Made by a program: the position numbers and the translations under genes
The notes under the pieces: generated by a model
The model's input: only the letters and a program-made list of their open reading frames with translations
Told to the model about the DNA's origin: nothing
The model's database searches: none
Part shown: piece after piece, positions 1-8,061 of the stretch
How the letters are laid out: the number at the start of each line of letters is the position of its first letter
Position numbering within the stretch: position 1 is the first letter of the stretch
Source of the DNA: Coemansia sp. RSA 922
Taxonomy: Eukaryota; Kickxellomycota; Kickxellomycetes; Kickxellales; Kickxellaceae
Length of the DNA stretch: 32,569 nt
NCBI GenBank assembly: GCA_027577415.1
Contig: JANBQS010000122.1
Location: 1 to 32,569, forward strand
Direction of reading: 5' to 3'

Positions 1-348
1 CTGGTCACTGGCCCCTTCAAGATCAACGGTGTCCCCCTGCGCCGTGTCAACCAGGCCTACGCCATTGCCACCTCCACCAAGGTCGACCTTGCTGGCCTCA
101 ACGTTGATGCCAAGTTCGACGATGCTTACTTCAAGCGCGAGGAGCAGGCCAAGCTGAAGGGTACCGAGGAGGAGTTCTTCGGCGCCAAGGCCCAGAAGAA
201 GGAGCACCCCGCCCACAGAATCGCCGACCAGAAGACCGCCGATAAGGACGTCCTGGCCGCCGTCGCCAAGGTCCCCTACCTCGCTTCGTACCTGAACTCT
301 CACTTCTCCCTGTCCAAGGGCCAGGCTCCCCACACTCTCAAGTTCTAA
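1..348 (+). CDS. RPL6: 60S ribosomal protein eL6, C-terminal part (5' truncated by window edge)
   Basis: Frame 1 is open from the first base to a TAA at 346-348, giving 115 residues with no start codon in the window. The peptide begins LVTGPFKINGVPLRRVNQAY and ends in a basic segment closing with PHTLKF, both hallmarks of the eukaryotic large-subunit protein eL6. The middle is charged (Lys/Glu-rich, 'KREEQAKLKG'), as in the family. The protein is a structural component of the cytosolic 60S subunit. Codon use is strongly biased to C-ending codons (GTC, ACC, AAG), fitting a highly expressed gene and contrasting with the AT-rich genes around 3 kb. It converges on mL49 with about 150 bp between stop codons. 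The N-terminal part and any introns lie outside the window. Confidence 0.93.
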   Translation: MVTGPFKINGVPLRRVNQAYAIATSTKVDLAGLNVDAKFDDAYFKREEQAKLKGTEEEFFGAKAQKKEHPAHRIADQKTADKDVLAAVAKVPYLASYLNSHFSLSKGQAPHTLKF

Positions 349-502
349 ATTTCTAGTCGCTGGTCTTAGTGCTTTGTCTTTTAATTTGGTATAGCTGAGG
401 GCGTAAATGTCTAAAATCTTTCCTCACACATATTTTGCTGCGCAAGCTTGCCATTTGCTTTGGATCGAGTACATGACATACATTGAAATACCTAAGAAAT
501 AT

Positions 503-880
503 CTAGAATCCGCTCCGTGTGAGCCATGCCCGAACCTCGTCTGAGCGCTCGCCCTTGATAACCAACTGCTGCGATGCCTTTTTGATCTGGATCGTACTAT
601 CGCTCAATGTCTTTGACATGTCAGATCGCAAGGCCTCCAGATCGCCCTCGATGCGCCGAACAATCGTTAGCTTGCGTGTTTTGCCGTTCTTAACGTCGGT
701 GTATACGGGGAGCGACTGGAAGCGCGTGCGGTGGACAAAGTACGGGTAGGTTACTAGCTGTGGGCCACTGCTACTGGCAGCTGTATCGGCAGCAGCCAAT
801 GTGCTCTCGTATGCGCGAGCAAATGTACCGGGCACCACGCGTGCGAGCTGGAGGTGGCGACTGGAGATTGCACAGAACAT
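503..880 (-). CDS. IMG2: Mitochondrial large ribosomal subunit protein mL49 (Img2 family)
   Basis: This 125-aa protein starts with a basic, hydroxylated segment (residues 1-25, Arg at 8, 14 and 22, no acidic residue before Glu25) that looks like a mitochondrial presequence. The mL49/Img2 core follows at residues 45-125: 'YPYFVHRT', 'LPVYTDVKNGKTRKLT' and 'RRIEGDLEAL'. The family is a structural subunit of the mitoribosomal large subunit, and the length matches it. The ATG at 880 is the first in frame. The gene lies head-to-head with mitochondrial tyrosyl-tRNA synthetase, so two mitochondrial translation genes share one 236-bp intergenic region. Identification rests on recognising the Img2 motif block. 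Confidence 0.87.
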   Translation of the reverse strand: MFCAISSRHLQLARVVPGTFARAYESTLAAADTAASSSGPQLVTYPYFVHRTRFQSLPVYTDVKNGKTRKLTIVRRIEGDLEALRSDMSKTLSDSTIQIKKASQQLVIKGERSDEVRAWLTRSGF

Positions 881-1116
881 TAGAGTATGAGAATTGAAGA
901 AAGCGCTTTAAATTGTCGAGATAAATCAACCAAAATGCAAGACGACAGAGAAGGGAAATCGCAAAGACAAAACGAAGTGCCCTGATTGATCTATGGCCAG
1001 TGATTATCGGGATCCTCTATCGAACCGCTTGATTTTTTTATTTGAGTATGGAGGACCGCCTCCAAGCTCTTGCCTTTGTCTACAAGCTTAGCCACTTTAT
1101 TTAATCGATATTTCCT
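881..1116. promoter_or_regulatory. Shared bidirectional promoter region of mL49 and mitochondrial TyrRS
   Basis: The 236 bp between the two divergent ATGs must hold both promoters. No clear TATA box is seen near either start. The stretch has A-rich blocks (about 891-975) and a T-rich run (about 1034-1041). A TGATTGAT-like motif near 983 is visible but has no assigned function. The call rests on gene geometry. Confidence 0.55.
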
Positions 1117-2607
1117 ATGAATTTGCTGCGCGGATTGACAGCTCGCTATGCCCGCTCCAGCGTTGTCTGCGGCTTGTTCCGGCGACGCAGCTTGCACACA
1201 AACGTAGTGGAAACGCTGCGCGAACGCAACTTTGTCCACTCAGTGACCAGCGACGACATCGCCAGCCGATTGCAAAAGCCCGTGGCTGTCTACTGCGGCG
1301 TGGACCCCACGGCAGACAGCCTTCATCTAGGGAACATGGTCGCTTTAATGGGACTGCTGCACTTTCACTTGGCTGGGCACCAGGCTCTCCCACTAGTAGG
1401 CAACGCGACGGGTATGATAGGCGACCCCAGCGGCCGAAGTTCAGAGCGTGTGGCGTTGGGTCAGAACACGCTATCTAAAAATGTGGCCGGGATTGAGGTA
1501 CAACTGGAGCGATTCTTCCGTCGGGGCACAGAGTACGCTGCCCGACGCATTCCGAGCTTGGATCCCGAGTCCTTAAAGCCAGTTCGCATATTGCACAACG
1601 CTGACTGGTATCAAAACATGAATATCCTTACGTTTCTTGGTCATATTGGCCGATACGTGCGCGTTGGTGCGATGGTGGCCCGTGACAGCGTAAAGTCGCG
1701 ACTGCAGTCTTCTCAGGGTATCAGCTTTACTGAGTTCTCGTACCAGCTGCTGCAAGCATACGATTTTTGGTACCTGTACCACCACCATGGATGCCGAGTC
1801 CAGCTGGGCGGGAGTGATCAGTGGGGCAACATCACAGCTGGTACTGACTTGATACACCGTATGCCATTTTCGTCGACCTTGGACGATACAGGAGTAACGA
1901 GCGAAGACAACGACGCTGTAGCAGCAAAAGCTAAAGGCGACGAAGACGGCGCATTTGGAATCACGATTCCACTGCTTACTACGGCATCGGGCGAAAAGTT
2001 TGGCAAATCTGCAGGTAATGCCATTTGGCTCGACGAGAAAAGAACTTCGGCGTTTGATGTCTACCAATTCTTTGTCAAGACTGCCGACGCTGACGTTGAA
2101 AGGCTTCTCAGGATGTTTACGCTTCTGCCGCTACCGCGCATTGAGCAAGTAATTCTCACTCATAGCGAGGCACCAGAGCGCTTTGCGGCGCAAAAACTAC
2201 TCGCTACTGAAGTCACTGAGCTGGTCCATGGCTTGTCTGGCTTGCAGCAAGCACTATGCGCGACTGCTGTGCTGTTTGGCGACCAACTATCGCCTATTCA
2301 GAGATTCTCGGCGCAGGACTTTGCCGATACCTTTGCACACGACCAACGGATGATCTCTATCCCTGCTGCAGATATTGAGGGGAAATCAATCAGCGACATT
2401 GCTGTCCTTGTAGGGTCGTGCAAGTCAAAGGCAGCAGCGGCTAGGCTCGTGAGCGGCGGTGGGCTATATTGGAATAATGAGCCTGTAATGAACAAAGCGT
2501 GGAAGCCATTGGCTGGCACTGGAGATTTCATAGGGCAGGGGACTATTGGCATTGTGCGAACAGGCAAGACCAACTATCGTATTCTCCGATTGCTTAATGA
2601 CCTCTGA
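1117..2607 (+). CDS. MSY1: Mitochondrial tyrosyl-tRNA synthetase
   Basis: This 496-aa class I aminoacyl-tRNA synthetase of the bacterial/mitochondrial TyrRS type charges mitochondrial tRNA-Tyr. The N-terminus is Arg-rich without acidic residues up to residue 30, as in a mitochondrial targeting peptide. 'GVDPTADSLHLGN' at 61-73 carries the HIGH-type motif (HLGN 70-73). 'GNATGMIGDPSGRSSER' at 95-111 and 'LGGSDQWGNITAGTD' at 230-244 form the Tyr-binding part of the Rossmann fold. 'GEKFGKSAGN' at 292-301 is the KMSKS loop (KFGKS 294-298). An S4-like RNA-binding segment lies at about 425-460. About 20 extra charged, low-complexity residues (about 253-278) precede the KMSKS strand and look like a lineage-specific insertion. 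The frame is open throughout and the first ATG is used. Confidence 0.93.
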   Translation: MNLLRGLTARYARSSVVCGLFRRRSLHTNVVETLRERNFVHSVTSDDIASRLQKPVAVYCGVDPTADSLHLGNMVALMGLLHFHLAGHQALPLVGNATGMIGDPSGRSSERVALGQNTLSKNVAGIEVQLERFFRRGTEYAARRIPSLDPESLKPVRILHNADWYQNMNILTFLGHIGRYVRVGAMVARDSVKSRLQSSQGISFTEFSYQLLQAYDFWYLYHHHGCRVQLGGSDQWGNITAGTDLIHRMPFSSTLDDTGVTSEDNDAVAAKAKGDEDGAFGITIPLLTTASGEKFGKSAGNAIWLDEKRTSAFDVYQFFVKTADADVERLLRMFTLLPLPRIEQVILTHSEAPERFAAQKLLATEVTELVHGLSGLQQALCATAVLFGDQLSPIQRFSAQDFADTFAHDQRMISIPAADIEGKSISDIAVLVGSCKSKAAAARLVSGGGLYWNNEPVMNKAWKPLAGTGDFIGQGTIGIVRTGKTNYRILRLLNDL

Positions 2608-2763
2608 CATTGCCAGAGGAGGGCGTTCAGCTTAAGAGTTTTTTCTTTTTCCTATAAATCTGCTTTTAATGTAGCATTTATTAGAAAATTACTAATTTAA
2701 ACAGCTGTCTTGTTGCTGACCCTAAATGTCAAATACACTGTGCCTGTCTCTTCCCACCATGCT

Positions 2764-3156
2764 TTAAAGCATAGGGCCCCACACGCGAGTAGCATGAATC
2801 TTCAAATGCGACCCGTTATTGATCTTTCCTTGCTCCCACAGTGGTAATTTTTCATTATAAAGTCCAAAGTCGAGAGAATCGAACCAGTAGGAGTTAGCAT
2901 CAATGAAATCTTGATCCGCAACTTGGTTTGTGTACTTTAGACATTCAGCTATAGATGGTGAAACGTGTGTAATCTTAAAGTTGTACTCACACCAGGTGAA
3001 ACTTTCCTCTACTATTGCAAGAATATCTTCAGTAGTACACCTACCTTCAAGCTTCATGGGCTTAAAGCACCGGAAATACATGTCTTTTTCCCTATATAAA
3101 TGTATGGTTATTTCAAGCTCGCTATCACTCGTCGGTTGGGATTTCATGGTAGACAT
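2764..3156 (-). CDS. Unrecognised small protein A (AT-rich gene, putative beta-grasp-like)
   Basis: This 130-aa soluble protein has no signal peptide or membrane segment. I do not recognise the family. It reads as a genuine protein: balanced composition, aromatic-rich (6 Trp/Tyr in 'EYNF', 'NSYWFDSLDFGLYNE'), with alternating hydrophobic strands at about 14-21 and 25-36, an amphipathic helix at about 41-54 ('TTEDILAIVEESF'), a strand at about 60-66 and a final strand near 118-124 ('LKIHATRV'). That beta-beta-alpha-beta...beta order resembles a ubiquitin-like fold, which is inference. Met1 (3154-3156) or Met4 (3145-3147) may start translation. A TATA box with an adjacent CCCCT element lies about 115 bp upstream. 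A perfect 14-bp palindrome (2759-2772) is centred on the stop codon. The same layout occurs in the genes at 3640-3984 and 26221-26634. Confidence 0.62.
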   Translation of the reverse strand: MSTMKSQPTSDSELEITIHLYREKDMYFRCFKPMKLEGRCTTEDILAIVEESFTWCEYNFKITHVSPSIAECLKYTNQVADQDFIDANSYWFDSLDFGLYNEKLPLWEQGKINNGSHLKIHATRVWGPML

Positions 3157-3639
3157 TGTGTGTGGGGAAAAAAGGGTGTGGATTATTCTACTTTCAAAAT
3201 ATAAATAAAAAATGTGAATATCAAGAAGGAAAATGAGTGAGCGTGCTTTTCTGCTGAAAATCTGGCGTCTTTTTTATAACCCCTCACAATCAAGGCTTTC
3301 GAGTGACATTCAAGCACCGATGACTGTAAGTGAGAGAGCGCTGATTGGAGCTCAGATGACTTTCTTTCTACAAACTATCGGAGGATGTAGGAGAAATCGA
3401 AGAAACAAAGAGTAGATCTGACTTATTGTAGCCTCAACCACGCGATTCATGACATAGTTGGCATGTGTCCTAATTCTTTAGCACAAATCAAGCAACGGAT
3501 TCAAATCAGTTTCTAATGGACAAATTGTAAATGTATTGAAGTCGATGATACAAAACAGGCTATAAAGCTATGCAGTGGAAACCATGTTAACTGGATGTTC
3601 TTGAACTATTTCAGCTATTGCACGGATAGGAGAATTCAA
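3157..3639. other. AT-rich intergenic region between small genes A and B
   Basis: These 483 bp hold the promoter of gene A (TATA at 3272-3278) and the 3' flank of gene B. Plus-strand ORFs here are short, lysine/serine-rich and resemble no family. No RNA gene or long repeat was seen. Confidence 0.5.
3272..3284 (-). promoter_or_regulatory. TATA box with adjacent AGGGG (STRE-like) element of small gene A
   Basis: On the minus strand the sequence reads AGGGG-TTATAAAA. The TATA element (plus-strand TTTTATA at 3272-3278) lies about 116 bp upstream of the gene A ATG. The pentamer CCCCT/AGGGG (3280-3284) is the yeast stress-response element core. Its function in this organism is inferred. Confidence 0.5.
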
Positions 3640-3984
3640 CTAAAATGGTGCAAGTGGCCGAGCATTAATCTTCATAACCGAAAAATGCCTCACACTCTGT
3701 TCGGCCAAAGTTTTCTGACCAGAGTACTTGGAAAAGGTTTGGTCATTCCAGTCTCTTTTAGTTCCGGCAATGCTGAGCTCGTACTCCGAGTACATGCCCT
3801 CATAAAAGTTGTTGCGGTACAAAAATCCAATGACCTGGCCAATGATGTCTTCCTCTTTATAGTTTTCGCTAAAGTTCAGAATGCCAAAGTGCTGCAGTTT
3901 AGTATCGTCTTGAAACACCTGGAACAGCAGGTCAAGTTTCCTGACTGTCTGCGCCTGGGCTTGTGGGGGAAGAACATCAGCCAT
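3640..3984 (-). CDS. Unrecognised small protein B (AT-rich gene, putative beta-grasp-like)
   Basis: This 114-aa soluble protein resembles no family I know. The order of predicted elements is like protein A: strand at about 18-25 ('LDLLFQVF'), strand at 31-38 ('LQHFGILN'), helix at 44-58 ('EEDIIGQVIGFLYRNNF'), strand at about 65-72 ('EYELSIAG') and a terminal strand near 101-108 ('FSVMKINA'). Two end matches with A are suggestive: a helix beginning with an acidic pair plus 'DI(L/I)', and a C-terminal 'LKIHATR' against 'MKINARP'. The gene is tandem with A on the same strand, about 480 bp apart. It has an AT-rich leader. A TATA-like tract at 3994-4004 lies only about 10-20 bp from the ATG and may not be the functional one. 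Codon use is AT-rich compared with mL49 or TyrRS. Confidence 0.62.
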   Translation of the reverse strand: MADVLPPQAQAQTVRKLDLLFQVFQDDTKLQHFGILNFSENYKEEDIIGQVIGFLYRNNFYEGMYSEYELSIAGTKRDWNDQTFSKYSGQKTLAEQSVRHFSVMKINARPLAPF

Positions 3985-4561
3985 TTCGAGTAGAGTATAT
4001 AATAGAAAAAGTAGTGAAGCGCGAATAATAAAAGCACAAGTAGGTAATAAAAAATAATGTAGAGAACAAAAGATAGTTTGCTAGGTGGAGCGATACGAGA
4101 CTCTTTAAGTACATCTACAGAGAGTTGTCTTTTCCCTCCTGCCACTTTTAATTGCATCGTTCAATTGTTGGTTTTGAAAAGGAGCTTCTTAAAGACATGT
4201 TTGTACTCGAACTGCTGCTTTTGATTCAAAGGAGGAATGTCTTATTGACAAAGGTATCATCCCTCAGTTGGCCAATTACCAAAAGAAACTTTCTTTCTCC
4301 CAAAGCCTTGGCTCTTTTTTTTTTTTAACAAAAGGACAGTGGCCAAAGGCAAAGGGCATTTTGTGTATTATCCTTTTTTTGCTAAAGGTTTTGCAAGTTG
4401 AGAGAAATAGACCTTTCTGTTGAAAGCATGGCCACTCTTTTACCAAATCCCTTAATGCGCAATCCGATCATCTGGCCGCGATTGCGAGGGGAAAAAATTC
4501 TGGCGCAAATATCGAAAAAAAAATCTACACATTTTCCTTAAACACGTTTAGCTTTTTCAGA
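3985..4561. other. Intergenic region upstream of small gene B and of EFM5 (divergent)
   Basis: These 577 bp separate divergent starts, so they contain both promoters. Homopolymer T runs occur near 4316-4326 and 4373-4380. A palindromic GAAACTTTC (about 4285-4293) and two 'GGCCAA' boxes (about 4270 and 4342) are visible, but no function is assigned. No convincing ORF or RNA gene was seen. Confidence 0.45.
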
Positions 4562-5242
4562 ATGGATTCGGACGATATTCCTGCGCTCTCGTCAGACACC
4601 TTGGCGGCACTCCAGTCGTTTCTTGCTGAAAAGCAAGAGCTGGATGACCGGTTTGAAAAGCTCAAGGAGAATGCCGAAGAAGTGTTCCAAAACAACCAAA
4701 AGATCAATATGAGTGACTTCCAAGAGGACTGGCAGCTCAGCCAGTTTTGGTACGACGACGCGACCGCCGAGTTTATTGCCCGCCGTGCTTTAGAGCACAC
4801 CAGCAAAGACGACTGCATTGCGTTTATCAGCTCACCAACCGCCTATGTGGCTTTCCGCAACATGGCGCCTGAGCGCAAAAACGCCTATGTGTTTGAGTAT
4901 GACCAGCGTTTTGACCTGTTCAAGGATCAGTATGTGCTGTACGACTTTAACAAGCCACTCGACTTTGCAAGGGCAAAAGAGATGAAGGGCAAGTTCAAGT
5001 TTATTGTCGCCGATCCACCGTTCCTGAACAAGGACTGCTTGTCGCAGACAATGGAGACTGTTCGCTGGATAGCGAGCAAAGATGTAAAGATTATGATTGA
5101 TACTGGCGCGGTCATGGAGGGCTTGGCAAAGGAGCTGATCGGTGCTCGTATAACTGGTTTCCACCCAGCCCATCGCGGAGGGCTATCCAACGAGTTCCGC
5201 TGCTACTCTACGTTTGAGGACAAAAGCCTCCAATGGGTCTAG
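4562..5242 (+). CDS. EFM5: eEF1A lysine methyltransferase 1 homologue (Efm5/EEF1AKMT1 family)
   Basis: This 226-aa protein belongs to the N6-adenine-methyltransferase-like family whose members methylate a lysine of translation elongation factor eEF1A in the cytosol, using S-adenosylmethionine. The order fits the family: an acidic helical N-terminus ('SSDTLAALQSFLAEKQELD', 10-28), 'EDWQLSQFWYDDATAEFIA' (55-73, the typical family entry), an SAM-fold strand at 84-91 ('DCIAFISS'), 'VFEYDQRF' (110-117) and the catalytic-site motif DPPF at 151-154. A 'TGFHPAHRGGLSNEF' block near the C-terminus is also characteristic. Length is normal. The ATG at 4562 is the first in frame. No intron is needed. Confidence 0.9.
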   Translation: MDSDDIPALSSDTLAALQSFLAEKQELDDRFEKLKENAEEVFQNNQKINMSDFQEDWQLSQFWYDDATAEFIARRALEHTSKDDCIAFISSPTAYVAFRNMAPERKNAYVFEYDQRFDLFKDQYVLYDFNKPLDFARAKEMKGKFKFIVADPPFLNKDCLSQTMETVRWIASKDVKIMIDTGAVMEGLAKELIGARITGFHPAHRGGLSNEFRCYSTFEDKSLQWV

Positions 5243-5382
5243 AAGCAAAGCGCTCTGAACCATAGCAAGCTATTGCATAACTGACTGAAACCAATAATAA
5301 ATGATCGCTAGAACATTTTGATGACCTGTCCCCTTGTCGAGCAACCAACAAGTACTCGCCAGCCAATTTTCAACATTTCATC

Positions 5383-6237
5383 ATGCCATATTCGAGCCTA
5401 TTTGCCACCATTTCCGTACCTGTCAGAGCGCTGTCGTTGGCAGTGCGAATAGGTTGTCAGCGACCGTTTACTTGCTCCACATGTACGAAGAACGACGACA
5501 GTCCACTCAAGCGATTGGCTGATCTAGCTCAAACGCTGTCTAAAGATGCGCAAGTCGGCAGCAATGCTGAAACAGATCGCAACACAACGCTACCAGCGTT
5601 CTCACCGCGTATATGGCCATCAAACAATGAGCCAGAAGAGAATATGCTACATGACATTGATACTTTGCCGCCTACACAAGGAACAGCCTCGCGCCATCGA
5701 TGGACCAGCGATGAAAAGCGGCGCTTACTTGCCATAGTTAAGCAGTGTCGGCAATCGAGTACTGGGCCAGTCGTTTGGCCTGACGTACAAGAACGCTTTA
5801 AGCATCGGTCGCTCATTGCATGTCGTGAAGTATACTACAAGATCAAGCGGCAGCAAGCGACAAGAGTCGATGGCGACGATCGCAAGCCCCAGCGACAAAA
5901 GTACACGACAGTGGAGATCCAAAAACTCTATGAACTAGTGCGTAAATACGGCGAGCATAGCTGGACCAAAGTGGCACAGGAGATGGAGGCAGCGACCGGC
6001 ATTTCGCGACACAAAGGCGTGTACTTGTCGATATGGAACTCTACTCTATGTCCCAAGGCACAGAGCGCGCCTCCTTGGACTGCTGAGAGAACTGAACGCT
6101 TACAAGAGCTGGTAGGCCAGCATGGCCCAGATCCGGTATTTCTGGCCTACAAGTTCTTTCCAGAGTACACTCCATATATCATCAAGGCGCGGATAGCTCG
6201 CCTGAGACAGCCAACTGTAGATAAACAGGATCACTAG
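5383..6237 (+). CDS. Triple Myb/SANT-repeat protein
   Basis: This 284-aa protein has three tandem Myb/SANT-like repeats: about 105-157 ('HRWTSDEKRRLLAIV' ... 'VWPDVQERF'), 171-218 ('KYTTVEIQKLYELVRKYG' ... 'SWTKVAQEM') and 230-276 ('PPWTAERTERLQELVGQHG'). The first two keep spaced aromatic residues typical of DNA-binding Myb repeats. The third lacks the usual second Trp and is more divergent. Residues 1-30 are Arg/Ser-rich, non-acidic and hydrophobic, which looks more like a mitochondrial presequence than a nuclear signal. The compartment is therefore uncertain. The gene converges on ATP10 with 62 bp between stops. It could be a transcription factor or an organelle DNA-binding protein; no specific orthologue is recognised. 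Confidence 0.72.
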   Translation: MPYSSLFATISVPVRALSLAVRIGCQRPFTCSTCTKNDDSPLKRLADLAQTLSKDAQVGSNAETDRNTTLPAFSPRIWPSNNEPEENMLHDIDTLPPTQGTASRHRWTSDEKRRLLAIVKQCRQSSTGPVVWPDVQERFKHRSLIACREVYYKIKRQQATRVDGDDRKPQRQKYTTVEIQKLYELVRKYGEHSWTKVAQEMEAATGISRHKGVYLSIWNSTLCPKAQSAPPWTAERTERLQELVGQHGPDPVFLAYKFFPEYTPYIIKARIARLRQPTVDKQDH

Positions 6238-6299
6238 TGGCTCAGCGCAACATCGAATACATAGGGTGTTTGAGATCTATTCCTAACAGAAAATTTGTA

Positions 6300-7304
6300 T
6301 CACTTTGCCTTGCGCATGAGCTCTCGAGTCAGCGATACCATGTTGATTCCCTCGGATTGCACAGCCTCGCCGTTGGCGTACCAACGCACACGAGTCTTCG
6401 AGTCGACCAAGAATGCGTAGCCGATAAGAGGGTTAGCGATGCCCAGATTACTCCTCAGCGACTCTACGCCGCCATAGTGAACAACATAAGTCGAATGGCG
6501 ATGTTTTGGAATAGCACGCCTGACATACGGCATGCACATTCGGAGAACTGCAGCCTTGGCCCAGTTTTCTTCAATGTTGACCTGGACAACTTGGACTTTT
6601 GGATTGTCCATATAGGTCGCCTCAAACACGTTTATAAAGCTCCGCGTGTGCTTCTCGGCAAACTTGACAAATTCGACAGTTAGCAGCGTTGTCTTGCCTC
6701 GGCACAAGTCGACGATATCAATGTTGGTGCCCGTCAAGGTTTTACCTTCAAGGTTGGGCAGGAACTTCGCCTTGATCGCAGGTATTAGGTGCGCTGGCGC
6801 CTCAAACAGCTTATCGCCGTTGTTGCGCAGATCGAGTATGTTTTGAAAGTGAGACTCGCCGATTTCGCGAATAATTTTGGCTCGAGACTCCAAATTCTTC
6901 TCGGGGCTCAACACGTCGCGCCATTTCTGCTCCAGCTGCGCCTTTAACGGCGTGTGTTCTACCTTGCCTGCTGGCGCATCTAGTCCAACTGCATCGCCAG
7001 GCGTGATAGTCCTCCGAGGTTTGGGCCGTGGCCGAGGAAACCGCGTATTGCCAATGTACTCGATCTTCTCCTCTGGCTCGCCCGCATGTGGAGCTTTCGT
7101 AGGGGAGGGTTGTGGAGGCTTCTCGTCAGTCGAGGGAGACTCTGTAGCAGGAGTCTGAGCGCTGTCATCGGGTTTGGTCGCAGGGCTAGCGGCATTAGGT
7201 TCGACCGAACCCTTGGTGCTCAGTGACCGGCTGACATAATAGAGTTGATGGCGCACCGCCTCAGTGCGCGACAGGCGTAGCGATAGACCAAGCAATGAGG
7301 GCAT
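6300..7304 (-). CDS. ATP10: Mitochondrial F1Fo ATP synthase assembly factor ATP10
   Basis: The protein is 334 aa when started at the internal ATG (7302-7304). The frame stays open to 7418, but the extra 38 residues are hydrophobic, start close to the poly-C run and do not look like a presequence. From the chosen ATG the N-terminus ('PSLLGLSLRLSRTEAVRHQ') is a good mitochondrial targeting peptide. A Pro/Ser/Thr-rich linker (about 30-100) follows, then the ATP10 domain (about 120-334): 'LSPEKNLESRAKIIREIGES', 'FLPNLEGKTLTG', 'VQVNIEENWAKAAVLR' and 'GYAFLVDSKTRVRWYANG'. ATP10 is an inner-membrane chaperone for the Atp6 subunit in Fo assembly. The gene is divergent from a glutaredoxin-like gene with 239 bp between starts. 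Confidence 0.88.
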   Translation of the reverse strand: MPSLLGLSLRLSRTEAVRHQLYYVSRSLSTKGSVEPNAASPATKPDDSAQTPATESPSTDEKPPQPSPTKAPHAGEPEEKIEYIGNTRFPRPRPKPRRTITPGDAVGLDAPAGKVEHTPLKAQLEQKWRDVLSPEKNLESRAKIIREIGESHFQNILDLRNNGDKLFEAPAHLIPAIKAKFLPNLEGKTLTGTNIDIVDLCRGKTTLLTVEFVKFAEKHTRSFINVFEATYMDNPKVQVVQVNIEENWAKAAVLRMCMPYVRRAIPKHRHSTYVVHYGGVESLRSNLGIANPLIGYAFLVDSKTRVRWYANGEAVQSEGINMVSLTRELMRKAK

Positions 7305-7543
7305 TAGGTTGCTTAATTTCCGTGTGCAATCAAGGAGAAAAAGTTGACATAAATTCGAAGACCAAAGAACGAAAGAGGCGGTTGAGGCAAAGGTCGTTTT
7401 GCTTACGAAAATTATCACCCCCCCCCCACAACCAGGCGTGCAGCTAATGAACTTCCAGACGATGGTGATCTAGTTGCAGGCTCTAATTATATATGACAGC
7501 TCCTCATTAATATTGTCGTTCTAAAGTCATTTTGGTATACAGC
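7305..7543. promoter_or_regulatory. Divergent promoter region of ATP10 and the glutaredoxin-like gene
   Basis: These 239 bp lie between the two starts and contain a run of about ten C residues near 7419-7428 and an AATTATATATG tract near 7486-7496, a possible TATA box about 50 bp before the glutaredoxin-like ATG. Assignment rests on geometry. Confidence 0.45.
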
Positions 7544-7855
7544 ATGGCGTCTAGGATCGCACCGCGCTTGGTTCTGACGATGTTTACGCACAGCCGCTGT
7601 CAGCTTTGCGTAACGGCCAAAGAGGCATTGGAGATCGTACGCCAGCGAGTGCCCTTTGAGATGAAAGAAGTAGATATCCGGCAGCCAGGCAACGAAAAGT
7701 GGTTCGAGGAGTACAAATTCGACGTGCCAGTTATCCATGCCAACGATGAGTTTCTCTTGTGGCATCGAGTCAATGTCGACGACACCGTGGCCAAGCTACA
7801 AGAGATTATAAAGAATGCGGCGAGGGAGCCAAGCGACAAAGACGACGACTTGTGA
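7544..7855 (+). CDS. Glutaredoxin-like protein (YDR286C/C5orf63 type)
   Basis: This is a 103-aa thioredoxin-fold protein. The ATG at 7544 is the proper start; the frame is open four codons further, but only to a TTG. Residues 9-15 ('LVLTMFT') form the first strand, followed by the redox motif C19-Q-L-C22, a helix ('AKEALEIV'), 'FEMKEVDI' as the second strand, and 'DVPVI' (60-64) with the cis-proline P62 that shapes the active site. A C-terminal helix ends in an acidic tail. The sequence resembles the small glutaredoxin-like proteins of DUF836/YDR286C type, whose physiological substrate is unclear, rather than classical CPYC glutaredoxins. It converges on Lsm12 and is divergent from ATP10. Confidence 0.82.
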   Translation: MASRIAPRLVLTMFTHSRCQLCVTAKEALEIVRQRVPFEMKEVDIRQPGNEKWFEEYKFDVPVIHANDEFLLWHRVNVDDTVAKLQEIIKNAAREPSDKDDDL

Positions 7856-8061
7856 TCCGTAGCTCCAACCAGGTACAGCATATATCGGGTCAAGGATTAG
7901 GCAATGAAATTTAAAGAAAATATAATAGTAGCGACAAGTAATAAGGAGCAGCATTAGCGTAGAGCAAAAAAGCTAACGACAAGGTGGATCAGGGTCCCGG
8001 GACCGGCAGCGTAGAGCCAGGCACAGCTCTGATGTAGTGTCAAAGTGGAGCAGCAGCTCGG

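Noticed and set aside
7305..7418. Upstream 38-codon extension of ATP10
   Set aside because: It begins close to a poly-C run and is not presequence-like; the internal ATG at 7304 gives a clean mitochondrial targeting peptide.
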